Shown in pieces: positions 44,275 through 54,327 of a stretch of 64,000 nt of DNA; the first letter of the stretch is position 1; every line of letters begins with the position of its first letter. The translations under genes were made by a program, and so were the position numbers. The stretch lies in NCBI GenBank assembly GCA_944472135.2, contig OX235264.1:85198319-85262318 (forward strand), given 5' to 3'. Below the pieces are notes generated by a model that saw only the letters and a program-made list of their open reading frames with translations, did not search any database and had not been told where the DNA came from. This DNA is from Trichobilharzia regenti. Lineage: Eukaryota > Platyhelminthes > Trematoda > Strigeidida > Schistosomatidae.

Positions 44275-45040
44275 AGGGTGAGTGGTGTCCCAGTGGACCA
44301 CATAGTTAACGTCGTTGTCGATAGGTACTTGACTTCGTGCAATAAATTTGCTGAAGGGATTTTGTCTGACTTGGAGCATCCACTTTATCCTCAGCTTTCA
44401 CCTTGCATCTCCTCAGATACAACAAGAAGTAACTTCAGAAAACTGTATGCTCGCACGTCTAAGTATAAAAATTCTATGATACCATACTTGACACGTATTT
44501 TATGTGATGAAAATAGTGTCAGGCAAGAATTAACTAACCTTTTTTCATCTAGTAAATAAACAATTTCCTCCATCCATCCTTATATATACCTTCAAGTTTT
44601 ACTTTTATTATTTCCATTATATTTATGATCCTGTTGCTTCTTTGTTTTACTCTTATAACTGCAAACACCAACTTATCTCCATGACTGCTGTAATCTTGGT
44701 TTTTCCCCTCACCATAACATGTAAAGAGAACATTACATTCAATATTTTTAAACATGTTAGGATTTCTATACCACATTGCCAATACTGTGTGAAACAAGCC
44801 CACAGTAATTTTCACTTGTATTATTATTACCCTAGCTGTTATCATTATTATTATTATTTCCATTTTATATGCTGCATGTCTTTGACATTACCCCTATTGT
44901 AATTGTGGAAGATATTCCGTGTGATTAATTTTTATTTATAATTTGAGGAAATTAGATGCAATATTGTGATTAATGCTAAAAATCCCATTATGTATCACAA
45001 GTACTGTTTTGGGAATAAAGTAAAACATTATTATTATTTC
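44275..45040 (+). mobile_element. CR1-like LINE 3' end
   Basis: A 5'-truncated copy: coding tail 44278-44559, then about 370 bp of 3' UTR, ATTAGATGCAATATTGTGAT, GCTAAAAATCCCATTATGTA, CACAAGTACTGTTTTGGGAA and TAAAG plus a TTATTATT tail. It belongs to the same family as 37621-38613. Confidence 0.8.
44278..44559 (+). pseudogene. CR1-like polyprotein C-terminal fragment
   Basis: 93 codons from an in-frame ATG ending at the natural element stop. The sequence aligns with the 37803-38288 fragment: VDHIVNVVVDRYLTSCNKFA, LEHPLYPQLSPCISSDTTRS, LYARTSKYKNSMIPYLTRIL and a short variable end. It starts in the region after RT, so it contains no catalytic residue. The frame is intact only because it is short. 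It differs from the other copy at about one residue in three, so the two come from distinct subfamilies or old insertions. Confidence 0.78.
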
Positions 45041-45364
45041 CCTCATAAATTTGAGGACTTTGAAAGAGTGCAGCTAATCTATTGAATTACCATAACTTAC
45101 CTTCTGTCGTGAAGCACCATTATGATTTCTCAACTATTCAAAAAGTGAACTTATCATTTAATGAAGATATGGCGAGTGTTCTTATTATAACCAAAGATAA
45201 TGAAAAATGAATTCATATTTTAGGTTTTGTAGTCACATCGGTAAAGCTTAATGCACATTTCACCACAAAAGGGTATCGATCAGTTAGTTCATGAAATCAG
45301 TATGCGGTAGGGCGATATCACGGTATGTTGGAGGTTAAAACCTACCGGTTATTAAATTCCAACC
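45041..45364. other. Unassigned sequence
   Basis: No gene or recognised repeat. Confidence 0.35.
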
Positions 45365-45545
45365 CATTAGCTGTATGGTCAATTGGCTCGTCATGTAGCC
45401 TAAAGATCAGGGATCCGAACTCTGGTGTAGTTGTCGATGCTTACTGTTACAAGGCCTCAAACTAGGACTCAGGATCTATCCAAACCTCCCTGGTTTTCTA
45501 TGATTTTCCAACTGATTTCAGTTCTTGAGGAAACTTTCACTGTTG
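45365..45545 (+). repeat. Old copy of the hammerhead SINE family
   Basis: TGGCTCGTCATGTAGCC and GGGATCCGAACTC stand for the A and B boxes. CTCAAACTAGGACTCAGGAT is the former ribozyme stem II region and CCCTGGTTTTCTATGATTTT the 3' part. The ribozyme is destroyed. Confidence 0.5.
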
Positions 45546-46074
45546 CAAGTGGCCTTACAATATTCCAAAGCCATCATTTTTTTCATAAGATTAATGGATG
45601 TTGAATAAAGTCAAAATTTTGGTTTTAAATTGTGTAATTTTTGTTGTATTCATTTCTAATACTTTAGTAATTTATTGTGTAGTGCATTGATGGTGCAATA
45701 AAATCTGGTAATTAATCGAACTTATGCACTTTTATAAAATTCAACCTTCATTGCTGCAGTGAACATGAATGACTTGCAAAACGGTATATTTGTATGTAAA
45801 CACTTTATCTTACAAAATTTTATGTTTTCCCATCGATTATGCTATAAAATATGATTGCCACTCTACCTTTCAAGTTTTACCAATTCACTAAATAATCAGA
45901 TTGTAAAGACTAAATCATCTCTATTCACAGTGAAACGGTTTCTTGATTATTACACTGATTCAACTAGTCAGTAGCGCTTCTTTATAACTGATATAAAAAA
46001 AGTTGAATGGAATGTATTTAGAATAAAATTATACACTTTAGTCCATGAATCTCACAGTACAAGTTTGTTGGTAT
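45546..46074. other. Unassigned AT-rich sequence
   Basis: No gene or recognised repeat. Confidence 0.4.
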
Positions 46075-46200
46075 TAGATGATTGAGGCAATCTGCAGGAA
46101 GCCTTGGGTCTAGGTTTCGTGCCAGCTGAAACTCACCAGTCAGCAAGACATACCTGCAACCTTGGAGAAATTCATATCCCTCCTGATGAAGAGCCACCTA
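46075..46200 (-). repeat. Degraded copy of the 28215-28405 SINE
   Basis: ATTAGATGATTGAGGCAATC and GCCTTGGGTCTAGG followed by AAGACATACCTGCAACC match the minus strand of the SINE at 28215. Confidence 0.45.
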
Positions 46201-47713
46201 GAATCGTGGCCACATTGGAAAACCTTACGGATAGAATTTAAACCGTACTAAATAAAGGACTAGACACACCAGGCTAATTACTGGTGTCCAATGATGGTAC
46301 AAGTTGGTTCATACTACATTATTTAGATCATGTTTTCATAGTCCATAAAGGAAGTGGATTTTACAAATTGACACTAAATACTACAAAAATGATACTCTGT
46401 GTCTTAGAGTAACGTTGGATTAGAAATCATCACTTGACTACTGATTGGCTATCTACTTATTTTACTGAACTTGTGTTTATATTCTGACGTAATTCTCGTC
46501 ATCGATCGGTAAGCTACTGATCCACAGAATACTAAGTATCCCTATGTATACGTCTTTTCTTAGATTGTAACTTTGTCCGACCTTTGAAGACTATTCAGTA
46601 TAGAGGGTAACTGATAACTGTTAACCCTCTCAACAACCATATAGTCACCGAGCGATTGATACAAGGCCAACTGGTACTGAAAGTAAAGAAAAAAACCCAG
46701 TAGTAAATCACCCTCTCTCTACCAAAGTCGTGTGTATAGAGTGTCTATCTCAGTCTTTTTGTGCGACTAAACATCTAATATACGTCCATACCAGCTATCG
46801 GTTGTTAGTGATATTTGACCTCAACCCCTATTAAATAGAAAATTTCACTATACAGACCTTTAAATCTCTCTAAAATATCAAGGAAAGCTAGGTTCAAATT
46901 TTAAAGAACATTTTACCAATATATTTTTCACCAGAGGAGTGTCATTTATGCAAACGTTTACGCCAATAAACTGAATAGCCTAGCCAGCAGAATACAGTAC
47001 TATTGATTTAAGAATAGAGCTTGGACACTGTGATAGACAGAGGTAAATATGACATTAGCTAAGTTTGTTTCGAAGAACATACCGTATTAGTATGTGTTTG
47101 AAACGTCGCTAATACTCTCTCATCGGGTGTTATATCAAGTGAACTCATATGATACAACATCATCCTAGGAAACTTATACCGTATGAACACAGGAGGTTCT
47201 GTATCTAACCAACAGGATTTATTCTTTATCTTTCAAAAGATGCGTAAGCAGTAAATTTAAATAATTTAGTCAGTTAAGGCTGTGGTGAGAGATGGTTGCT
47301 AGCAAAAGTTGGTAGACAGTAATTTATATCAATGTTTTTTCCCCAATATTGGTCGTGAGAAAAATAAGAACAAAGGCCTTGAGTAGGCGGACACACTCAA
47401 CATATAGATGATCTGACATTCAAGAAACAGTCACAAAGAGATGCAAGGTTAACTTACTGTGAGAAACAACCAATCAGAGGACTGTGTTTGTCTACTAACA
47501 ATAATCTATATTAATGTACATGAAAATCTATAAACATGTGTTGATTTCCTTAATAAACGATTTGTTTCCTGGACCTTGTCTTCTGTTGTTACAAGGGTAC
47601 ATTTTGTGATGCTCATAGTCTATCAATGATTTCATGCTGATTTATTCCAATCACTTTAAGCTCTAAATGTTACTTTGATCCATTCATTAGGACTAATCGT
47701 CTAGTTTTACAAC
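46201..47713. other. Unassigned sequence
   Basis: No supported gene in 1.5 kb. 46990-47160 weakly resembles the Penelope 3' region at 36300-36440 and contains a compact hairpin (47067-47104). Confidence 0.4.
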
Positions 47714-47900
47714 TGCGTCAGTGGCACAGTGGTTAGGAATCTCGCCGACCATCCACATGGTCCCAAGTTCGATCCCCTGCCGACGTACACCTGATATCTA
47801 TGGTCGGCCTGCAAAATTTGGGCTACCGATATCCATGCTGAGAATTCCATACTTGTACCAAAACTACAGTGTGGAATCAAGCTGTAATCAAAAATAAAAA
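47714..47900 (+). mobile_element. tRNA-derived SINE with CR1-like tail, best copy
   Basis: It starts TGCGTCAGTGGCACAGTGGT (A box) and AAGTTCGATCCCCTG (B box). ACCTGATATCTATGGTCGGC, TGCAAAATTTGGGCTACCGA and the tail GCTGAGAATTCCATACTTGT ... GTGGAATCAAGCTGTAATC with an A-rich end follow. The tail resembles the CR1-like LINE 3' end (38545-38600). Confidence 0.78.
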
Positions 47901-48449
47901 GTGAAAAATAATATACCTATAGTTCCGACTCCTTCAATATACTACAACATGACGATATCCATCAGATACGTGTTTTCATCCTTTTGAGTTATCATTCTCA
48001 AAATTCAATATTTATGTAAACAATGTTTGTTTATCCATTTTAGTGAGTAATCATGGTTGAGTTCACATGATAAAATAGTAAAATGCCTGAGGAAAGCAAA
48101 TTAAGAGTCTCCCCCAAAAAATTTCTCAAAACGACCTTGTTTTGTTCCTAATATTTGCGATTGAGAAATTGTTTATATGTGAACTACATAATAACCCCTT
48201 AAATATAGGGATTACATGGTAGAGCATAAATCATTCGATATGTGAATGTATCACATAATATCGTAGATGATAGAGGGAGATAAAATATATATATATAGAA
48301 AACACTCTTCAAATAACTTTCCCGTTCCAAAACTAGTTGAACATAAACATGATTCATTTTCTCCCCTAATATTATCTATTGCACGAGAACAATAGCCTAG
48401 AGTTGAAAACAACTTATTCTCAGCGATGACTGAAATTCGTACTTATTTT
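47901..48449. other. Unassigned AT-rich sequence
   Basis: No gene or recognised repeat. Confidence 0.4.
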
Positions 48450-48625
48450 TATTCCCTTACCTTTTCAGTGAAGCATAGAGCTTCAAGCTAGAGCCTGGAA
48501 GTTCGGGTAGCAGTTGTGTTTATTCTTACGGGATGCCGTTACTGGCCTCATGCCTAACCTTCCATCTTTACCAGCCTTATTACTGGCTTAGCCGAGGATT
48601 GAAACCCGGACCGCCTGCGTCAAAG
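48450..48625 (-). mobile_element. tRNA-derived SINE with RTE-2-like tail, 5' truncated
   Basis: Minus strand: CCGGGTTTCAATCCTCGG as the B-box region, GGCATGAGGCCAGTAACGGC body, TCCAGGCTCTAGCTTGAAGC and a tail CTCTATGCTTCACTG. Confidence 0.65.
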
Positions 48626-49227
48626 AAGGAGAAATGGTTGGCAGTTCCCTACACAAGACTGTAGATATCAAAAAATCTAAATTTAGTCTTTCATATATAG
48701 CTGCCTTAAAAGTTTGTTTCTAAATAAAATTTACTGTTTCGTATGACTTTCAGAACTAATCAGAATGTGAATTGGTCTAAACTTTCCTTTCCACATCAAG
48801 AAGGAGAATTAAGTGAAATGCTAGTCACTGTCAAAGGCTAAACTTGCTGATATCATTCTGCTTATGACTGGGAGTATTAGTTTACCCTCAAATTCACACC
48901 ACAGTGTAAACTTTATTTACTTTAACTGCTTCATTCATTAAATATAAATAAAGTCACTGTATCTCAGTAGATAACTGCGAAGTGATAGTCCAAACACTTA
49001 CTCAGGTTAATGGATTACTTAGCTTAAGTAATGTTGAAATTATTTTAGAGATGCCCACTATTATCAGTTAACTCATCTTGCAATTACAAAATGCATTTCA
49101 GAAAAGTATATATCTTCTTATTCGAGTCAGACGCAGCTGTGGATGAACCTTTTTACATTTATAGTTTATGAATTTAAGAACTAACTAAGCCTATTCATTT
49201 GCATACAGTTTAATATGCTCGCAGTTT

Positions 49228-49445
49228 TTTTTTTGCATTCCTCACGTTCCTAGTGGAACATAGGACTTTAAAAGTTAAAGTTTCAGAAGCAGTTGTGTTA
49301 TTCTCTTTACGCAGTGGGGTTGTATTAGGCCCATTGTCAACCTGTCATCAATTCTCGTTTAACAATAGACTTGGCAAGATTTAGCAGCGTGTCCGCCGGC
49401 AATCGAACCCGACACTCCCACATGGCTAGTGAACACTGCACCACT
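49228..49445 (-). mobile_element. tRNA-derived SINE with RTE-2-like tail
   Basis: Minus strand: head with GTGCAGTGTTCACTAGCC and GTCGGGTTCGATTGCCGG, body, and tail CCTATGTTCCACTAGGAACG followed by an AAAAAAAA run. Confidence 0.7.
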
Positions 49446-50694
49446 AAAAAACCATCAATGCATTTTAACGAGAAATTTATAATGAATGAAGAAAAGAGAT
49501 TCTGAAACCCAAAAAATTCCTGCTACTCCAAAGTATCAACGCTTAGCATCATTTCTAACAAGTTCATAAGATTTATAATTACTTTCTAACTTATGCACAA
49601 TAACAGTAAATTTCTTTTACGTTTCAATTATTATTTAGCCCATCAATCATCACCAAATTTAATTAGTCGTAATTGTAAGGGTGATAGAATCATAGTAAAA
49701 GATACAATTATAACAAATTAGAAGTACTTTTAATATAAGAAGATAGGAAATTCCCAAACGATATTTAATGGTAGGATAAAAACTAGAACAAAATCCATTC
49801 AAGCTAATGACATTCTGATTTATACAGATGTCGTATTAATCATTAATTTATTACATTCAAGATCTCCACGTAGATAATTAAAAAGGAAGAAAATGTACAA
49901 TAAAGCGAAAGTAACAGTTTAATTGCTTCTTTGGTGGTAATGACGACAGTTTACCGAAATGAATAGTCTTTATATATTTTCGTTATGCTTGTCTCTGTAA
50001 ATATACGACCATATTGATCAACCATGTCATACTATTTCATCAAGAGCACAGTCAGTATTTATTTGAAAGTCATTGGTAATTCCAGTGCGATATACTGAAT
50101 TTTCTGTAATCCTTTTGTAGGTACACTACATGTTTTGATACATAGCTGAAAACACAACAATCAAAAAAGCTTAGGTATTCATGACTAGGTGCCATATACT
50201 AGAAAGTCAGCATACTCTTATTGATCGACAAAATCATATTGACAGAAGCTGGAAAAAAATTTGTGACTGAACTCCAATATGCATACGTTGACACTTAAAC
50301 CATCACCAATTAGAGGAACAAATATCCTAAGCTGCTTGTTTTCAGAGAAAGTTTTTTAGCCGGTGCCATTTTGAGACGTTGTTTAATTGTAAAGTAAAAA
50401 TGAATGACAGTATAATTTTAAGCCTCAGATTACTGTCTAATCTGCACGTGTTAAAATCTCAACTTCGGCTAACTGACAGGCAAATCAGTATTTGGATGAA
50501 CAAGGAATCAACTCAAATTTATATCAGAGGAAGTGCTTCACTGAGCTTTACATTTGGTGTGCTCAGCTCGCGTTAGTTAAACAATACATTTAAAGTGGCA
50601 GGGAAAAGTAAGTGAAAATATTCATTAGCATCAATTTTCCTTGTTTTAAATATGTAGTAGAGGCCTTTCAATATTAATCCTTGTTTGACTACAA
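49446..50694. other. Unassigned AT-rich sequence
   Basis: No supported gene; the frame 50379-50576 has no domain. Confidence 0.4.
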
Positions 50695-50760
50695 ACAGAC
50701 AACAATTAAAGAACCACTGAAAGCTAGAGAGTACTGGAGAGCTGATTCGTCCTAGTGTCA
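50695..50760 (-). repeat. Fragment of the hammerhead SINE (ribozyme and 3' part)
   Basis: Plus strand GAACCACTGAAAGCTAGAGA, GTACTGGAGAGCTGATTCGT and CCTAGTG correspond to the 3' half of the module with stem III altered. Confidence 0.5.
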
Positions 50761-51234
50761 TAGCAGAAAACTGTGATATTTGGTAGCGGAATTGTTTATT
50801 TGGGTCAAATAACGGACAGTAATGGTAAAATATAGAAAATTTACATTGAAAATTTAATTTGCAAAAACTACTCATGTTGTGATTCTTTTGTTGTTTCCTA
50901 AGGATTTTCATTTCGTCTCTTTGCAGTTTAATACGTCGTCCCGCTATTCAATATTCTTGCAGTTGATGTTACCAGTACACTACTTATTTATGAGACAAAA
51001 AAAATTATAATTGTAATTCAGTAGATTGTTGGATTTAAAGCAAACTGACGACATATCATTATGTTACTGATATGACTATTTCCATCAGTGAGCTGGACGA
51101 CCAGAAAGTTTAGGAAGAATTCTTGACTGTCTGTCAACTTGTGGTGGTGTAGCACATTATGCATTTTCACTGATAAAGGCTAACAACGAAAAGCATTATT
51201 ATTACTGAATAATGATACCTTATTTAAGTTTGAC

Positions 51235-51495
51235 CAAAGATTGATGTCAGTCAGAGAGCTGTTTCGTCCTCTTTTGAGGCTCTTCAATAGTACGCACCTA
51301 CTGGAATTCAAAGCCATAACCTTTTGGTTACAAGGTAAGCCCGTAGACAATCCCCACACTGGGACCCGGACCAATGGCCTATGAATTCCACCTTATGCCA
51401 ATTCGTGGTTTTTGCGCGTCCACCAGCCAATGTCACGGCCAGTATTTGTTCTCACGTGATCCGGTATGAAACAAATCAAGTCCCTTCAAACTAAC
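51235..51495 (-). mobile_element. tRNA-like SINE with hammerhead module
   Basis: Minus strand: GTGAGAACAAATACTGGCCG, GGCATAAGGTGGAATTCATA, tRNA-like part with CAGTGTGGGGATTGTCTACG and GGCTTTGAATTCC, then the ribozyme module at 51252-51296. In this module box 1 is TTGAAGA and stem II is rearranged, while GGACGAAACAGCT is kept. It faces the copy at 51590-51850. Confidence 0.65.
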
Positions 51496-51589
51496 TTTGA
51501 AAATAAATCTGATACCCGTATATGACTGGCTACAAGACGAAATTGATTGGCGTTCTAATAAGAATTCGTGGATAGTTTAATCCTCCAGG

Positions 51590-51850
51590 TTAGACGTGAT
51601 GGTAAATCCTCTCCTATTGCACTGGCTGGTAGTGCAGCTAAAATCCTGAATTAGTAGAAGTTAGAATTAATAGGCCATTGCATCAGTTCCCTAAGACTGA
51701 ATGATCTACAGGCTTGCCTTGTAACTGGAGGGTTCTAACCCTGTTGGCTGCATACTACAGAGGAGTCCCGAACTTGAACAAGGCAGCTGCCCAGTACTCC
51801 TTGGTTTCCCAACAGTTCTCTAGATGATACCAGTTCCTGACCAAACTTGA
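51590..51850 (+). mobile_element. tRNA-like SINE with degraded hammerhead module
   Basis: Plus strand: GAATTAGTAGAAGTTAGAAT, GATCTACAGGCTTGCCTTGT, GGGTTCTAACCC as B box, then GCATACTACAGAGGAGTCCC ... GGCAGCTGCCCAGTACTCC (51749-51799), where stem I and stem III remain but the catalytic boxes are lost, and GGTTTCCCAACAGTTCTCTA. Confidence 0.65.
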
Positions 51851-52101
51851 CAACATTCTTGTTAAGAAATATTCGTTTAGCTTGTAAGTGAAATAGTTTA
51901 TTTTACATTCAGATATTCCTTAAAATTATACTTAGACAAACATTTCCATTTGATGATAGGATGCTGTTAATCCAGGCCAATGATAGCTGAGGTTATTATA
52001 ATAACTTAATTTAGCATTCAGTACCACAAATATCATTCTGTTGATCTAAGGCTATGTCACATACTCCAACCAAAATTAGCTTTTTAGTTCAACCCTATGT
52101 T

Positions 52102-52145
<44 letters not shown>

Positions 52146-52819
52146 TACTTGTTTATTTGAGGTCATCTGTGTTTTGGATTAATTGTTGACTAAGTAAACA
52201 AATGCAAACAAAATTTCACTGATATTTAGATAAAATTTTATAGATGACGATTGGCCTATAAATTATAATATCCAGCCATTGGATTGACTTTGATAATATT
52301 GACATCATTCAGGAAAAAGTTTCGAAGCCATATAGAACGCTTCATTGTAGAATCACTTTTTATAAAATATAATTCAAAATTTTGTAGGTTAGAATACATT
52401 TCACCTGACTTCAACGCCCTACTCATATACACTAACACTGTTAGCAAAAATATAACCAAAGTTTTCATATTCTGCACTACTTCTATAATTCATATATTTT
52501 TCTTATAGAGCAATATGTACATATCTGTTGATTGTATCATTTTTCTCAGTAGACAACACAGAATTGCTTCAAAATGAAGAATCTTAGTCGGGTTACCATA
52601 AACAATCCGAGATTTTGAAAATTCCGCTTTGCCATTACTGTGATAATTGCTTTAATATGATTTAAGAAAGTTTGGTTGTTCAATTAAACAAAACAAAAAT
52701 ATGCGTTAATTTTTATCAGGTTTTTTAGCCACTTCAGTGATATTGCCCTTCTTCCAAATTTAGAAGCAAAATAACCATCCTGCAATGCTCCAGTGACTGA
52801 TTAATAACACTGCAACTAC
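51851..52819. other. Unassigned AT-rich sequence with (TA)n at 52104-52142
   Basis: No supported gene. Opposed frames at 52256-52508 have no domain. Confidence 0.45.
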
Positions 52820-53053
52820 CATGACTGAGATTTGTTCCCTTCACGTTCCCCAGTGGAACACAGGGCTTCAAGCTAGAGGCTTGAAGTTTCTGTAGCAGTG
52901 TTTATTTTACAGGATGGGGTTGCTAGCCTCATGCCAAACCTTTCCTCTTTACCAGCATTATTTCTGGCTTAGAGAAGGGGATCGAACTCTGGACCATGTG
53001 CATGGTCGGCGAGCGTCTTAATTGCTATGCCACCGACGCTCATGACTGAGATT
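52820..53053 (-). mobile_element. tRNA-derived SINE with RTE-2-like tail and 13-bp target-site duplication
   Basis: CATGACTGAGATT at 52820-52832 and 53041-53053 flanks a 208-bp element. Minus strand: AGCGTCGGTGGCATAGCAAT (A box), GAGTTCGATCCCC (B box), GGCATGAGGCTAGCAACCCC, CTTCAAGCCTCTAGCTTGAA (an imperfect palindrome) and the tail CCTGTGTTCCACTGGGGAAC. This defines the family's full length. Confidence 0.88.
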
Positions 53054-53476
53054 AGTTGAGTAAATGTTTACTACAGCAATATTTACGCACTTCTGAAGAG
53101 CTTACATTCATACACTCGGTTTCTTTGATTACGTTGAACAAGGTTACATGGAATAAAAAGATCTAATTTTATTTCATGACTTTTCTTCAGCTTCCAACAG
53201 CTCTCAAAATCTCATCAGTTATCTTAAATGTAAATCTAGAAGACATTTCGAAATTATTTCACATCAGGAGACATTCGATTATTCTTCGCATGGTTACCGA
53301 GCAAAACGTATGGACATAAGATAGTTTAAAAAAAATCACACTATCACAGTTTATATAAGCATATTATAACGTAAAGTAGAAGTAAAACTATGAAATAAAT
53401 AAACAGATTAATACGTAGTTTAGCTCAGTCAGTGAAAACGGAAATCAGGTAAAGGTTATGACGCAACAGTAGATTT
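53054..53476. other. Unassigned AT-rich sequence
   Basis: Host DNA into which the Gypsy element at 53481 inserted; no gene seen. Confidence 0.4.
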
Positions 53477-53480
53477 AGTC

Positions 53481-53870
53481 TGTAGTGCACATTGTACCTT
53501 TGAACTTTTGTTTAAACTGACTCACCCACGGTGATCCACGTTTTACCTTTTGACTTGTGAGTCTTCCTTACGTTCATAGGTTCGCTCTCTTGTTGTGCTC
53601 TCCTTCTGCACACTCTCCGAGCCTACCTCCAGCAACGTCTGCAGATAAGTTGTACGACTTCTTTATTTATTGAATTTTATATTTCGTCGAATAAAATATA
53701 ATTCTCCCAGGTACTCTTGTCACATCAAGTCTTTTTACAACGATACAGTTCGTCAGTATTTGCGCGTCCAGTAGTGTACTGCTAAGCTTAGTAGGTCGCC
53801 AAAACGGTGAAGAAGTTTGTAAGGGTGTTTAGAGTATAGGTCCACTCTAAGCCGTAGTAGAACTCTTACA
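53481..53870 (+). repeat. 5' LTR (390 bp)
   Basis: It begins TGTAGTGCACATT and ends AACTCTTACA. AATAAA at 53690-53695 may serve as polyadenylation signal. No difference from 58908-59297 was found when the two were read side by side. Confidence 0.95.
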
Positions 53871-53872
53871 AG

Positions 53873-53890
53873 TGGTGAGCCCGTTTTCAC
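53873..53890 (+). promoter_or_regulatory. Putative primer binding site
   Basis: TGGTGAGCCCG lies two bases after the 5' LTR, beginning with the TGG complementary to a tRNA CCA end. Beyond 11 bases no tRNA match was assigned. Confidence 0.5.
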
Positions 53891-54051
53891 CGTTTTCCGC
53901 CATAGCTTAACGTGTTAACAATTCTCTTTACGTATCGTTTATTTTGTTATTTTTTTTCTTTTTCACGCACGGATATAAAGATTTGATTTGTTTTCTTTGT
54001 ACTTATATTGTTTTTTTTATCACCTTGTTAATACTGTGTCCTGTGTGCAAG

Positions 54052-54327
54052 ATGGCTGATGGGGGGTCATCAAGCTTTGACGTGGTGGCCCATATTGCCA
54101 AGCTATACGAGGAGATCTGTAGTATCCGACAGGAGATGAACTCCAGGAGTCGTGGACGCAGTCCCTCAAGTTCGCGCAGTAGCAGACCCTTGCCACGTGC
54201 TAGCAGCAAGCGCCGACAGTCCCGAAGTAACCAGCCTGGAGTGTGCTGGTATCATCGACGTTACGGAGCAAAAGCCCAAAAGTGCACTCGCCCGTGCACC
54301 TTCGATGTTCAACAGTCGGGAAACTAG
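54052..54327 (+). CDS. Truncated Gag with CHCC zinc finger, no capsid domain (91 aa)
   Basis: The chosen ATG (54052) starts [20 protein letters not shown]; the frame could begin 36 codons earlier at 53944, but that part is a hydrophobic 5'-UTR-like stretch. The protein consists of a short helix (residues 1-27), an arginine/serine-rich region ([20 protein letters not shown]) and the finger [18 protein letters not shown], pattern CX2HX9CX3C. Relatives have a capsid domain of around 200 residues before this part; it is missing here. The nucleocapsid part could still bind RNA but the protein should not form particles alone. The frame ends in G GGA AAC TAG, where a -1 shift enters pol. Confidence 0.75.
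   Translation: MADGGSSSFDVVAHIAKLYEEICSIRQEMNSRSRGRSPSSSRSSRPLPRASSKRRQSRSNQPGVCWYHRRYGAKAQKCTRPCTFDVQQSGN

Noticed and set aside
47340..47600. Candidate solo LTR (AATAAA followed by a short R-U5-like stretch ending GTTGTTACA)
   Set aside because: No second copy in the window and no clear TG start or target duplication; could be chance.
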